Assembly: GCF_000024265.1 (NCBI RefSeq)
Contig: NC_013204.1
Coordinates: 496,001-560,000, forward strand
Source: Eggerthella lenta DSM 2243
Lineage (GTDB): Bacteria > Actinomycetota > Coriobacteriia > Coriobacteriales > Eggerthellaceae
Reading direction: 5' to 3'
DNA length: 64,000 nt
Position numbers and translations under genes: made by a program
Part shown: positions 16,433 to 24,767 of the stretch, piece by piece
Numbering within the stretch: position 1 is the stretch's first letter
How the letters are laid out: the number at the start of each line of letters is the position of its first letter
The notes under the pieces: model-generated
Databases searched by the model: none
The model's input: only the letters and a program-made list of their open reading frames with translations
What the model was told of the DNA's origin: nothing

Positions 16433-17995
16433 ATGGAACGCGACGTGGCATGGAAGAAATACGACGAAGCCGACCTCGAGGCGCTGGAGCATCTGGCTGC
16501 CGAGTACATCGACTTCATCTCGGACAACAAGACCGAGCGCGAGTGCGCGGCTTCGGCCGTCGCGCTGGCGGAAGAGCACGGCTACCTGCCGCTTGACCAG
16601 GCGGTGCGCGAAGGGCGCGCGCTCAAGGCCGGCGACAAGGTGTGGGCGCAGGCGCACGGCAAGGCGCTCATCCTGGCGCACCTCGGGCAGCGGCCGCTGG
16701 AGCAGGGGCTCAACATCCTGGGCGCGCACATCGACAGCCCGCGTCTCGACCTCAAGCAGAACCCGCTGTACGAGTCGAACGGGTTCACGCTGTTCGACAC
16801 GCATTATTACGGCGGCATCAAGAACTACCAGTGGGTCACGCTGCCGCTGGCGCTGCACGGCGTGATCGCGAAGAAAGACGGCACCGTGGTGGACGTCAAG
16901 GTGGGCGACGACCCGGACGATCCGGTGTTCTGCGTCACCGACCTGCTGATCCACCTGGCCGGCAAGCAGATGGCGAAGAAGGCCAACGAGGTGGTGGAGG
17001 GCGAGGACCTGGACATCCTCATGGGCAACCGGCCTTTGACCTGCGGGAGCGGGAGCCTCGACGGCACCCAGTCGCTCGGCAGTCCTGGCTCGCACGGACA
17101 GTCCGCTGGACTGTCCGGCTCGTGCGGAACTCGCTTGGTGGGCACCGCCGAGGCTCCCGGGGAATCTGCAGCAAGCGTAGCGACAAGCGAGGATGTTCAG
17201 GCTCCTGCTGATGGAGAAAAGGAAGAAGAGAAGGAGCCCGTCAAGGCGTTCGCGCTTAAGCTGTTGGCTGAGAAGTACGGCATCGAGGAAGAGGACTTCT
17301 TGTCGGCCGAGATCGAGGTCGTGCCCGCTGGACGCGCCCGCGACCTGGGATTCGACCGCAGCATGGTGATCGGCTACGGGCAGGACGATCGCGTGTGCGC
17401 CTACACGTCGCTCGTGGCGCAGCTCGCGCTCGCCGAGACGCCGGAGAAGACGGCCGTGTGCGTGCTGGTGGACAAGGAAGAGATCGGCAGCGTGGGCGCA
17501 ACCGGCATGGCGTCGCAGTTCTTCGAGAACGCCATGGCCGAGATCATGGAGCTTGCCGGCGAGGGCGGCCCGCTGCCGCTGCGCCGCGCGCTGGCGGCGT
17601 CCAGCATGCTGTCGTCCGACGTGTCGGCCGGCTTCGACCCCGCCTACGCCAGCGCGTTCGAGGCGAAGAACTCCGCGTTTTTGGGGCGCGGCCTGGTGTT
17701 CAACAAGTACACGGGCAGCCGCGGCAAGAGCGGCTCCAACGATGCGAACGCCGAGTACGTGGCGCGCATCCGCCGCGTCATGGATGACGCCGGCGTGTCG
17801 TTCCAGACCGCTGAGCTGGGCAAGGTCGACGTGGGAGGCGGCGGGACCATCGCCTATATTCCTGCCAAGTACGGTATGGACGTCATCGACTCGGGCGTGG
17901 CCGTGCTGTCGATGCACTCTCCGTGGGAGGTCACCAGCAAGGCCGACATCTACGAGGCCTTCAAAGGCTACGAGGCGTTCCTGAAGAACGCGTAG
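16433..17995 (+). CDS. M18-family aminopeptidase with an in-frame palindromic insert
   Basis: 520 residues. M18 features: LGAHIDSPRLDLKQ (first metal His and the Asp pair), LVDKEEIGSVGATG (catalytic Glu), SSDVSAGFDP, NDANAEY, and the C-terminal LSMHSPWEVTSKADIYE with the last metal His. These dodecameric zinc enzymes remove N-terminal acidic or neutral residues from peptides in the cytosol. Residues about 203-270 have no counterpart: a low-complexity G/S/A segment from TCGSGSLDG through EKEEEKEP. Without it the protein is about 452 residues, the family size. At DNA level the insert contains a long imperfect palindrome (17050-17159). Confidence 0.87.
   Translation: MERDVAWKKYDEADLEALEHLAAEYIDFISDNKTERECAASAVALAEEHGYLPLDQAVREGRALKAGDKVWAQAHGKALILAHLGQRPLEQGLNILGAHIDSPRLDLKQNPLYESNGFTLFDTHYYGGIKNYQWVTLPLALHGVIAKKDGTVVDVKVGDDPDDPVFCVTDLLIHLAGKQMAKKANEVVEGEDLDILMGNRPLTCGSGSLDGTQSLGSPGSHGQSAGLSGSCGTRLVGTAEAPGESAASVATSEDVQAPADGEKEEEKEPVKAFALKLLAEKYGIEEEDFLSAEIEVVPAGRARDLGFDRSMVIGYGQDDRVCAYTSLVAQLALAETPEKTAVCVLVDKEEIGSVGATGMASQFFENAMAEIMELAGEGGPLPLRRALAASSMLSSDVSAGFDPAYASAFEAKNSAFLGRGLVFNKYTGSRGKSGSNDANAEYVARIRRVMDDAGVSFQTAELGKVDVGGGGTIAYIPAKYGMDVIDSGVAVLSMHSPWEVTSKADIYEAFKGYEAFLKNA
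17050..17159. repeat. Palindromic element inserted in frame in the aminopeptidase gene
   Basis: Outer arms GGGAGCCTCGACGGCACCCA (17051-17070) and TGGGCACCGCCGAGGCTCCC (17139-17158) are complementary with two mismatches. The centre is a perfect hairpin GGACAGTCC-GCT-GGACTGTCC (17096-17116). About 110 nt, open in the gene's frame. Confidence 0.8.
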
Positions 17996-18030
17996 GGGCA
18001 GCCTGCGGGCAATGAAGCATCAGAATCGCG

Positions 18031-18069
18031 AACGGGGGCGGGGACGCATCGAGCGTCCCCGCCCCCGTT
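18031..18069. terminator. Bidirectional terminator between aminopeptidase and met genes
   Basis: AACGGGGGCGGGGACGC / GCGTCCCCGCCCCCGTT: a 17-bp perfect stem with loop ATCGA. It lies between two convergent genes. Confidence 0.85.
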
Positions 18070-18108
18070 CCGTCCGCGCACCCGCCGCCCGTCTCGCTAT
18101 GCTTGCTC

Positions 18109-18777
18109 TTACGAGCGTCTCCGCTCGATGCGGTTGACGTACCAGTCTCCTGCTGCCTGGATGATCTGAACCAGCACCACCAGCACCGCGATGCACGCGA
18201 TCATGATTCCCATGTTGTAACGCTGGTAGCCGTAGCGATACGCGAGGTCGCCCAGGCCTCCGCCTCCCACAAGACCTGCCATGGCCGAGAATCCCAGCAG
18301 CGAGATGGCGGTGATCGTAATGTCTTTCACCAGCGGCACGTGCGCTTCCGGCAGCACGATGCAGAACATCGTTCTCAGCTTGCCGGCTCCGCTGGCGAAC
18401 GCGGCCTCGATCATGCCCTTGTCGACTTCGGCCAACGACGCCTCGCTCAGCCGCGCGAAGAAGGCCACCGCCGCGACGGCCAAGGGGATCACCACCGCCT
18501 CGGTGCCGATTTTGGTGCCCACTACCAAGGCCGACAGCGGCAGCAGGAAGATGAGCAGAATCAAAAACGGGATGGAGCGCACCACGTTCACCGTCGCGCC
18601 CAGCACCTTGTTGAGCAAGGGGCTGTTTATGAACAGGTGCGTGCTGGAAGCGTAGAGCAAAATGCCCAGCGCGCCGCCAGCCACGATGGCGATGACCAGC
18701 GCGATGCTGCACATGAACGCGGTCTCTCCCAGCGTTTTGCCCACCTCGAGTAGAATCTCGCTGATGTTATCCGGCAT
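18109..18777 (-). CDS. metI: Methionine ABC transporter permease MetI
   Basis: 222 residues with about five hydrophobic helices and the binding-protein-dependent transport signature (EAAFASGAGKLRTMF ... LPEAHVPLVKDITI). GLVGGGGLGDLAYRYGYQRY is the characteristic MetI C-terminal region. Forms the membrane channel for D/L-methionine with MetN and MetQ. Its start overlaps the metN end by 11 nt. Third gene of the metQ-metN-metI operon, ended by the bidirectional terminator. Confidence 0.93.
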   Translation of the reverse strand: MPDNISEILLEVGKTLGETAFMCSIALVIAIVAGGALGILLYASSTHLFINSPLLNKVLGATVNVVRSIPFLILLIFLLPLSALVVGTKIGTEAVVIPLAVAAVAFFARLSEASLAEVDKGMIEAAFASGAGKLRTMFCIVLPEAHVPLVKDITITAISLLGFSAMAGLVGGGGLGDLAYRYGYQRYNMGIMIACIAVLVVLVQIIQAAGDWYVNRIERRRS

Positions 18778-19780
18778 GCTTCAACACCTCCAGATGCTCG
18801 ACCTGCCCTCTCAGATGCGCGGTCGCTCGGTCGATTTGGTCGTTGGCGCCCTCGGCTCGCACGTACAAAATGCCGAAGGGCTTCTCGTTGATGTACTCGA
18901 TCTTGCCGTGCAGGATGGAAAGGCGCACGTCGAACAGCTTCCCTGCATCGAATAGCACGGGTTCGGTGGCGTTTTCTCCCGCGTAGGTGAGCTTGATGAT
19001 AGAGCCGTTTTGCTCGAACGCGCCGCTTGGCAGGGCGAAGTTCTGGGAGTGCCGCACCAGGCCTCGCAGCATCTCGGACTGCGGGTTGGAGAACACCTCG
19101 TAGGTTTCGCCTTGCTCCACCACGCGTCCGCCGTCCATCACTGCGATGCGGTCGCAGATGCCTTTCACCACGTCAAGCTCGTGGGTGATGACCACGATGG
19201 TCACGCCAAGTTGCTGGTTCACGCGTTTCAGCACGTCGAGCACCGATTTTGTGGTTTCGAGATCGAGCGCGCTGGTGGGCTCGTCGCACAGGAGGATGCG
19301 CGTGTTGGCGGCCAGTGCGCGTGCGATGGCCACGCGCTGCTTCTGTCCGCCGCTCAGCGTTTGGGGGTACGCGTCGCGCTTCTCCTCCAGGTTCACGAAC
19401 TCCAGCAGCTCGACGACGCGCTCCTCGATGTCCTGCTTGCTCCAACGGGCGCACTTCAAAGGAAAGGCAACGTTGTCGTAGACGGTCTTGGCATTCCATA
19501 GGTTGAAGTGCTGGAAGATCATGCCGATGCCGCAGCGCGTTTCGCGCAAACGGGCGCCGGTCTGCCCTACGATGGATGCGCCGTCGATCACGATATCTCC
19601 CGACGTGGGCTTTTGCAGGAGGTTGATGGTGCGCACAAGCGTCGACTTGCCGGCACCGCTCGACCCGATGATGCCGAACACCTCGCCTTCCAGGATGGTC
19701 AGGCTCACGTCGTCGACGGCCGCGGTGGCGGAAGCCCCGTCTCGGGAAAACTCGACCTGGATGTTCTTCAGCTCTATCAT
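18767..19780 (-). CDS. metN: Methionine ABC transporter ATPase MetN
   Basis: 337 residues. ATPase motifs are IGSSGAGKSTLVRTINLL (Walker A), [16 protein letters not shown] (signature), LLCDEPTSALD (Walker B) and VITHELDVV (switch His). The last roughly 80 residues (ENATEPVLFD ... KIEYINEKPFGILYVRAEG) form the NIL domain, which binds methionine and inhibits transport in this family. Located between metQ (27-nt gap) and metI (overlap). Confidence 0.95.
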   Translation of the reverse strand: MIELKNIQVEFSRDGASATAAVDDVSLTILEGEVFGIIGSSGAGKSTLVRTINLLQKPTSGDIVIDGASIVGQTGARLRETRCGIGMIFQHFNLWNAKTVYDNVAFPLKCARWSKQDIEERVVELLEFVNLEEKRDAYPQTLSGGQKQRVAIARALAANTRILLCDEPTSALDLETTKSVLDVLKRVNQQLGVTIVVITHELDVVKGICDRIAVMDGGRVVEQGETYEVFSNPQSEMLRGLVRHSQNFALPSGAFEQNGSIIKLTYAGENATEPVLFDAGKLFDVRLSILHGKIEYINEKPFGILYVRAEGANDQIDRATAHLRGQVEHLEVLKHAG

Positions 19781-19807
19781 GGAACGACCTTCCTTTGCGA
19801 CGATTGC

Positions 19808-20683
19808 CTAGTACGAGCTGGGCTTGCCGAAGCCGGCGAAGATGTTGTCGGGGTCGTCGATGACGCTTTTGAACGCATCGGATTGCACGATTCCTTTCAC
19901 AGCCTGGGCGAATTCGGCGTCGGCATCGGCGCCCTGCACGGCGATGACGTTGTAGTATCCCTCGGACAGCTGCTCGACGTAAGCCGCGTCGGCAAGGTCG
20001 AGGCCGGCGCCGATGGCGTAGTTGCCGTTGATCACCGCGACGTCCACGCTGTCCAGCACGGTGGGCAGCACTTCAGCGTTGACCTGCTGGAAGGAAAGGC
20101 CACGCGGGTTCTCCGCGATGTTGTTCACCCCTGCTTTCGCGGGGTCGACGGAGGCATCCAGCGTGATGAGGCCCGCCTGCTGCAGCACGCGCAGCGCTCG
20201 CGACAGGTTGGTGTCGTCATTGGGAATGGCGACGGTTGCGTTCGGGGGCAGTTGATCGAGCGAGCCGGCTTTGCCCAGGAACACGCCCATGGCGGCGGTG
20301 GGCACCTCGACGATGGATGCGAGGTCGAGGTTGTGCTGTTTGGAGAAGCTCTCCAAATAGGTCGCATGCTGGAACAGGTTGAGGTCGATCTCGCCGTCGG
20401 CCAGAGCATTGTTCGGCTGCACGTAGTCGGAGAATTCGACGTACTTAACCGAGTAGCCCTGCTCGGTCAGAGAGGGTTCGATGGCCTGCTCGAACATGTC
20501 TTGATAGGGTCCTGCGCACACGCCGACTCGGATAGTTTCGGCATTGGAGCCGCCGGTCGACGTACAGCCGGGCAGGATGAGCAGGGCGACGGCCAAGCAG
20601 GCGACAAGGGCTGCGGCGGCGCGGCGGGCTCGCGACGAGCGCGATCCGGCGGGGGTTTCATGTGAAGCGGTGCGGATAGTCAT
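19808..20683 (-). CDS. metQ: Methionine-binding lipoprotein MetQ
   Basis: 291 residues. The signal region has an arginine-rich start, hydrophobic AALVACLAVALLILPGC and a lipobox Cys, so the mature protein is lipid-anchored outside the membrane. NlpA/MetQ family motifs: YVEFSDYVQPNNALADGEID, LNLFQHATYL, VAIPNDDTNLSRALRVLQ, NPRGLSFQQVNAE, NGNYAIGAGL. Captures methionine for MetNI. The leader contains a promoter, a riboswitch-like fold and a terminator just before the gene. Confidence 0.94.
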   Translation of the reverse strand: MTIRTASHETPAGSRSSRARRAAAALVACLAVALLILPGCTSTGGSNAETIRVGVCAGPYQDMFEQAIEPSLTEQGYSVKYVEFSDYVQPNNALADGEIDLNLFQHATYLESFSKQHNLDLASIVEVPTAAMGVFLGKAGSLDQLPPNATVAIPNDDTNLSRALRVLQQAGLITLDASVDPAKAGVNNIAENPRGLSFQQVNAEVLPTVLDSVDVAVINGNYAIGAGLDLADAAYVEQLSEGYYNVIAVQGADADAEFAQAVKGIVQSDAFKSVIDDPDNIFAGFGKPSSY

Positions 20684-20721
20684 GGGTTTGGTCCTTTGTC
20701 TCGATGAGGGGTGCTAAGGGT

Positions 20722-20743
20722 AAAAAAAGAAGCCATAGGCTTC
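20722..20743 (-). terminator. Attenuator-type terminator in the metQ leader
   Basis: On the minus strand GAAGCC-TAT-GGCTTC followed by seven T residues, ending 39 nt before the metQ start. A complete intrinsic terminator between promoter and gene implies regulated read-through. Confidence 0.85.
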
Positions 20744-20789
20744 CCGTCTTCGCATGCAATGCTCTCGGCGCGCTTATGGCAGCGGGAGA

Positions 20790-20873
20790 ACTGAATGCAG
20801 ATGAAGGCAGGCACCAGGGCGCGTGGGTTGGGGCGATTGCATTCGCATGAGCACGGGCTCTCCTCTCTTCAGT
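20790..20873 (-). promoter_or_regulatory. Candidate SAM-type riboswitch aptamer in the metQNI leader
   Basis: On the minus strand the region is closed by ACTGAA (20868-20873) pairing with TTCAGT (20790-20795). Inside, in order, are AAGAGAGG, a run ending CCCCAACC, and TGGTGCCTGCC, echoing the SAM-I landmarks AGAGAGG, GGCAACC and GGUGCUAAUUCC. At 84 nt it is shorter than usual and lacks the exact GGCAACC. With the downstream attenuator and a methionine importer, S-adenosylmethionine sensing is the best guess; a variant class or another ligand is possible. Confidence 0.45.
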
Positions 20874-20884
20874 GGGGTGAAAGC

Positions 20885-20913
20885 ATTATCAACGGATGCC
20901 TAGATTGAAACAA
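20885..20913 (-). promoter_or_regulatory. Promoter of metQNI
   Basis: Minus strand TTGTTT (20908-20913), 17-bp spacer, GATAAT (20885-20890); predicted start near 20878, giving a leader of about 195 nt. The remaining 234 bp up to the symporter start (20914-21147) show no gene and only weak hairpins. Confidence 0.65.
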
Positions 20914-21147
20914 GGGGTTTGGTCATTCGTAGTTTTGGACAGCAGTCATCTGATAAACAGATAACTCGGTTAACGGTAAAGTCGTCTACGCAGGTAAAGG
21001 GCGGGCAGGTGCACGGTTAGGGCAGGCCGTGCACCGTGCGCTGCCGAACTGCCAATTGGCTTCATTGCCGTCTTCCGCTACACTGCTCGCATTGTTTTTT
21101 GCGCGTCCGGACTGTTCAGTCTGGGCGCTTTCGATAAGCGAGGACGT

Positions 21148-22539
21148 ATGGTACGTGAGAAATTCGGATCCCGTTTAGGGTTCATCCTGATCAGCGCGGG
21201 ATGCGCCATCGGGCTGGGGAACGTGTGGCGCTTCCCTTACATCGTGGGGCAGTACGGGGGCGCGGCATTCGTGCTTTTGTATTTGCTGTTCTTGGTGGTG
21301 TTCGCGCTGCCCATTCTCGTGATGGAGTTCGCGGTGGGCCGGGCGAGCCAGAAGGGCGTCGCGCGCAGCTTCGACGAGCTGGAGCCGGCCGGGTCGAAAT
21401 GGCATCGGTTCAAGTGGGCGGCCCTTGCGGGCAATTACCTGCTGATGATGTTCTACACCACGGTTGCCGGATGGATGCTGGCGTTCATGGCGTTCAGCGG
21501 CGCGGGCACGTTCGAGGGCCTGGACGCCGGCGCCGTCGAAGGGGTGTTCAACGGGCTTCTGGCCGACCCGCTTATGATGGTCGCGTTCATGCTGGTCGTA
21601 GTGCTGATAGGCGTGTTAGTGACGCGGGCCGGCTTGCGCAACGGCGTGGAGCGCATTACGAAGACGATGATGGCCGCCCTGTTCGCCGTCCTTGCCGTGC
21701 TGGTGGTGCGCGCGGTCACGCTTCCGGGCGCCGAAGAGGGCCTGTCGTTCTATCTCATGCCCGATTTCGCGAAGCTGTTCGAAGGCGGGTGGGGGACGTT
21801 CGTCGATGCCGTGTTCGCGGCTATGGGCCAGGCGTTCTTCACGGTGTCGGTGGGCGTGGGGTCCATGTCCATCTTCGGCAGCTACATCGATAAACGCTAC
21901 CGCCTTACGGGCGAGGCGCTGCGCGTCGCGGGGCTGGACACGCTCGTGGCCATCATGGCGGGCCTCATCATCTTCCCGGCGTGCTTCGCGTTCGGGGTGG
22001 AGCCGGGCAGCGGCCCCGGCCTGGTGTTCATCACGCTTCCCAGCGTGTTCAGCCAGATGCCGGTGGGGCAGCTGTGGGGCACGCTGTTCTTCCTGTTCAT
22101 GAGCTTCGCCGCGCTGTCCACGGTGGTGGCGGTGTTCGAGAACATCATGAGCTTCAGCATGGACGAGTGGGGCTGGTCGCGCAACCGCGCTTGCCTGGTG
22201 AACGGCATCGCGCTGGCGCTGTTGTCGCTGCCGTGCGTACTGGGCTTCAACGTGTGGGCGGGCGTGGAGGTGCCGGGTATCGGCAATATCCAGGCCATCG
22301 AGGACTTCCTCATGTCGAACAACGTGCTGCCGCTGGGCGCTCTGGTGTTCCTGCTGTTCTGCACGTCCAAGCGGGGCTGGGGTTGGGATGCGTTTCTGCG
22401 CGAGGCCGACACGGGCGAGGGCACGCGCTTTCCTCGCTGGGCTCGCGGCTACGTGCGCTTCGCGCTGCCCGTGCTCATCCTGGCGGTGTTCGTGGCCGGC
22501 TACGTACCCATCGTGCAAACCTGGCTGGGGCTGGGGTAG
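21148..22539 (+). CDS. Neurotransmitter:sodium symporter (NSS) family transporter
   Basis: 463 residues, about 11-12 TM helices. The TM1 signature GCAIGLGNVWRFPYIVGQYGG carries the sodium/substrate-binding unwound region seen in LeuT and MhsT. GQAFFTVSVGVGSMSIFGSY corresponds to TM6 and SFAALSTVVAVFENI to TM8. Such proteins import amino acids or amines coupled to sodium. The substrate cannot be deduced. Ribosome site AAGCGAGGA lies before the ATG. Monocistronic, ending in a hairpin shared with the convergent flavoprotein gene. Confidence 0.9.
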   Translation: MVREKFGSRLGFILISAGCAIGLGNVWRFPYIVGQYGGAAFVLLYLLFLVVFALPILVMEFAVGRASQKGVARSFDELEPAGSKWHRFKWAALAGNYLLMMFYTTVAGWMLAFMAFSGAGTFEGLDAGAVEGVFNGLLADPLMMVAFMLVVVLIGVLVTRAGLRNGVERITKTMMAALFAVLAVLVVRAVTLPGAEEGLSFYLMPDFAKLFEGGWGTFVDAVFAAMGQAFFTVSVGVGSMSIFGSYIDKRYRLTGEALRVAGLDTLVAIMAGLIIFPACFAFGVEPGSGPGLVFITLPSVFSQMPVGQLWGTLFFLFMSFAALSTVVAVFENIMSFSMDEWGWSRNRACLVNGIALALLSLPCVLGFNVWAGVEVPGIGNIQAIEDFLMSNNVLPLGALVFLLFCTSKRGWGWDAFLREADTGEGTRFPRWARGYVRFALPVLILAVFVAGYVPIVQTWLGLG

Positions 22540-22572
22540 GCCCGCGGCGCCGGAGGGAGGGCGCCGCGGGCC
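22539..22572. terminator. Convergent hairpin after the NSS transporter
   Basis: GGCCCGCGGCGCC / GGCGCCGCGGGCC: a 13-bp perfect stem, 8-nt loop, starting at the last base of the stop codon. No T-tract. Confidence 0.65.
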
Positions 22573-22610
22573 GAGCGGAGCGGGGAGAAGTCTAAAGGTT
22601 TCGGTGCAAC

Positions 22611-24491
22611 TTAGATCTCGCCCTTCACGGTTTCTGCCATGAGGTAGCCGTAGTTCATGGCGGCGTCGAAGCCCATCGCGTAGGGTCGGCCGTCCTTCTC
22701 CTCGATGGATCCGCATACGTCGCCCGCCGCGTACAGTCCGGCGACGGCTTCGCCCGAGTCGCTCAGCACGTGTCCTTCGGTGTCGATGGCCAAACCACCC
22801 GTGGTCAAGTAGAACGTGGGGATGCAGGACACTACCCAAACGCCATCATGCGTGTCGAGGTAGGGCAGCTTCTTGCGTCCGAACTCGTCTTCCTCGCCGG
22901 CGAGCGCGTGGGCGTTATGCGTATCGAGAGTGGCAGCGAGGTCGGTCAGCCCCAGCTCCTCGGCAGCAGCCTCCACGGAATCGTAGTGCACCATGTCGCC
23001 ACGGTGCTCGAGGCATTTGTAGGTATCCATGGCGTACAGCTCGTTCTTGTTCGTGGTGATGCGGCCCGCTTCGTCGGTGACGTAGAAGAACTTCCCCCCG
23101 TTCGTTTCATCGAGAAGCGCCCGCCCAAGCACGCCGTGGTTATCCGACATGATATTGCCGAACTGCTTGCCCGACGCGTTCACGAGGATGCCTGGCGTGG
23201 TCTGGTACAAGAAGGCGATCTCGAAGTTCGATCCGGCCTGGTTCGTGGTGGACAGGAATGCGCCTAGGTCGCGACCCATGCACTCGATAGCGCCTCCCGC
23301 CTTCTGTCCCAGCTCGATGCCATCGCCGGTGGAGCCGGGTGCGCAATTGAACTTGAAGTCGGCGTACTGAGGGTAGTGCTCCTTGATCATGTCCGGGTTG
23401 GCCGCGAACCCTCCCGACGTGAGGCATACGGCCTTCGCCGTGACGGTCCAGGTAGAGCCGTCACGCCCTTCAGCTTTGAGCCCGGTCACGCGACCGTCGG
23501 CATCCTGCACGAGTTCGGTCACCTTCGTCGCGTATACGATCTGTCCGCCAAGCGCACCGATGCGATCGACCAGGTAGTCCTTCGCGTATCCGCAGCCGCC
23601 CATGTAGCAGCCGGGAGCCAAATACGGCGTCACGCCGTACGCCTTGTTCACGCCCAAGCTGTAGAAGCCCACGCCGATGCCGTGCATCCAATCCACCAGT
23701 TGTCCGGAGTTCGAGTACATGGCCGTTTGGTACGGCATCGCGCCGTCGAAGCGGTCGTTTTCGGGAACGAGGTACTTCTGCATGACTGCCAACATAGCTT
23801 GCTTGTTGTACATGGGATTGTCGTCGGCCCTGCCGAGCGCGTAGTTCGCTTGCAGCTGCGATTCGGCGGCGGCGACGCCCGAGTACGTCATGGGCATGGA
23901 GCCGCCGGCAATGTCCTGCTTCTCGAAGAGCACCACCGTTTTCCCGGCTTCCAGCAGTCGCGTCGCTGCAACGAGGCCTGCGGTGCCGGCGCCCATGAAC
24001 GCCACGTCCACGTCGGCGGTCTGCGCGGCGCCGCCGCTGGGGGTTGCGGCGCCTAGGCGGAAGTCCTTCGGATTACCGCCGGCGTTCGTGATGGCGTCGG
24101 CTACAGCGCTTTGCACGGCCATCGATGTGGTGGTGGCACCGGTGACTGTGTCCACGTCGATGTTCTTGGCTTCGAGAATCCTCGTTGCCATCATCGGAGC
24201 GGCCGTGGATCCGATGCCGATGGTGTCGTCGCAGCGCAGCACGCTGATGCCTGCGATGTCGCCGCCCGCGACGGTCACCTGCACGAACAGGTCGTCGTCG
24301 TGGCCCATAGCCGAGCCTATCCATTTGCCGTCGGTGAAGCTGTCGGGCACGCTTTTCTTCTCCGGTTTGGCGTCTTTCGCCGAGTCGTTGCTCGCCTGTT
24401 GCGGCGTCGCGCATCCCGCTAGACCGCCCAGTGCGGCGACGCCGCCGAATGCGAGCGACCCCTTGAGAAAGTCCCTGCGATTGAGTTCCAT
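22611..24491 (-). CDS. Tat-exported FMN/FAD flavoprotein reductase (fumarate/urocanate-reductase-like)
   Basis: 626 residues from MELNRRDFLKG, with GGAGGGAG upstream. A twin-arginine signal (NRRDFLKGS) ends in a lipobox-like LAGC (Cys27). Residues 50-145 are an FMN-binding domain in which DTVTGAT (114-120) holds the covalent FMN Thr. From 163 an FAD_binding_2 domain starts (FMGAGTAGLVAATRLL), with TSGGFAANPDM and the C-terminal GLYAAGDVCGS. This is the layout of flavin-based respiratory reductases for fumarate, urocanate and cinnamate-like acceptors. The substrate is unknown. No heme domain is present. Divergent from a LuxR regulator. Confidence 0.88.
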   Translation of the reverse strand: MELNRRDFLKGSLAFGGVAALGGLAGCATPQQASNDSAKDAKPEKKSVPDSFTDGKWIGSAMGHDDDLFVQVTVAGGDIAGISVLRCDDTIGIGSTAAPMMATRILEAKNIDVDTVTGATTTSMAVQSAVADAITNAGGNPKDFRLGAATPSGGAAQTADVDVAFMGAGTAGLVAATRLLEAGKTVVLFEKQDIAGGSMPMTYSGVAAAESQLQANYALGRADDNPMYNKQAMLAVMQKYLVPENDRFDGAMPYQTAMYSNSGQLVDWMHGIGVGFYSLGVNKAYGVTPYLAPGCYMGGCGYAKDYLVDRIGALGGQIVYATKVTELVQDADGRVTGLKAEGRDGSTWTVTAKAVCLTSGGFAANPDMIKEHYPQYADFKFNCAPGSTGDGIELGQKAGGAIECMGRDLGAFLSTTNQAGSNFEIAFLYQTTPGILVNASGKQFGNIMSDNHGVLGRALLDETNGGKFFYVTDEAGRITTNKNELYAMDTYKCLEHRGDMVHYDSVEAAAEELGLTDLAATLDTHNAHALAGEEDEFGRKKLPYLDTHDGVWVVSCIPTFYLTTGGLAIDTEGHVLSDSGEAVAGLYAAGDVCGSIEEKDGRPYAMGFDAAMNYGYLMAETVKGEI

Positions 24492-24767
24492 AGTGTTGCT
24501 CCCTCCTCGATTGGTCGGCGTGGCTTCGTGATCGCCGTGCCTCGCCGAAATGAACAACGCGAGTATCGCCAGGCGAGGTTGTCGGAGTCGACCCCGATTA
24601 TCGGTGCATGTATCGAAACGGACGGTTTCCGCCTCGCCCATTTTCGGTTATTTTTTGCATCGTGCCTGGTCAATGTCATTCGTATATGAAGGCTGCAGAC
24701 GGTTTTCCATTCGACGCCCCCGTCGCCGCGCGCAAGATAAGGTACAATGCGTTCGGGAGGAAATCGC

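Noticed and set aside
16079-17917. 612-codon minus-strand frame over the aminopeptidase
   Set aside because: Antisense to a gene with catalytic motifs; no ribosome site or family resemblance.
20655-20670. GTTTCATGTGAAGC as a fifth parS
   Set aside because: Four mismatches to the consensus and located in the metQ coding sequence.
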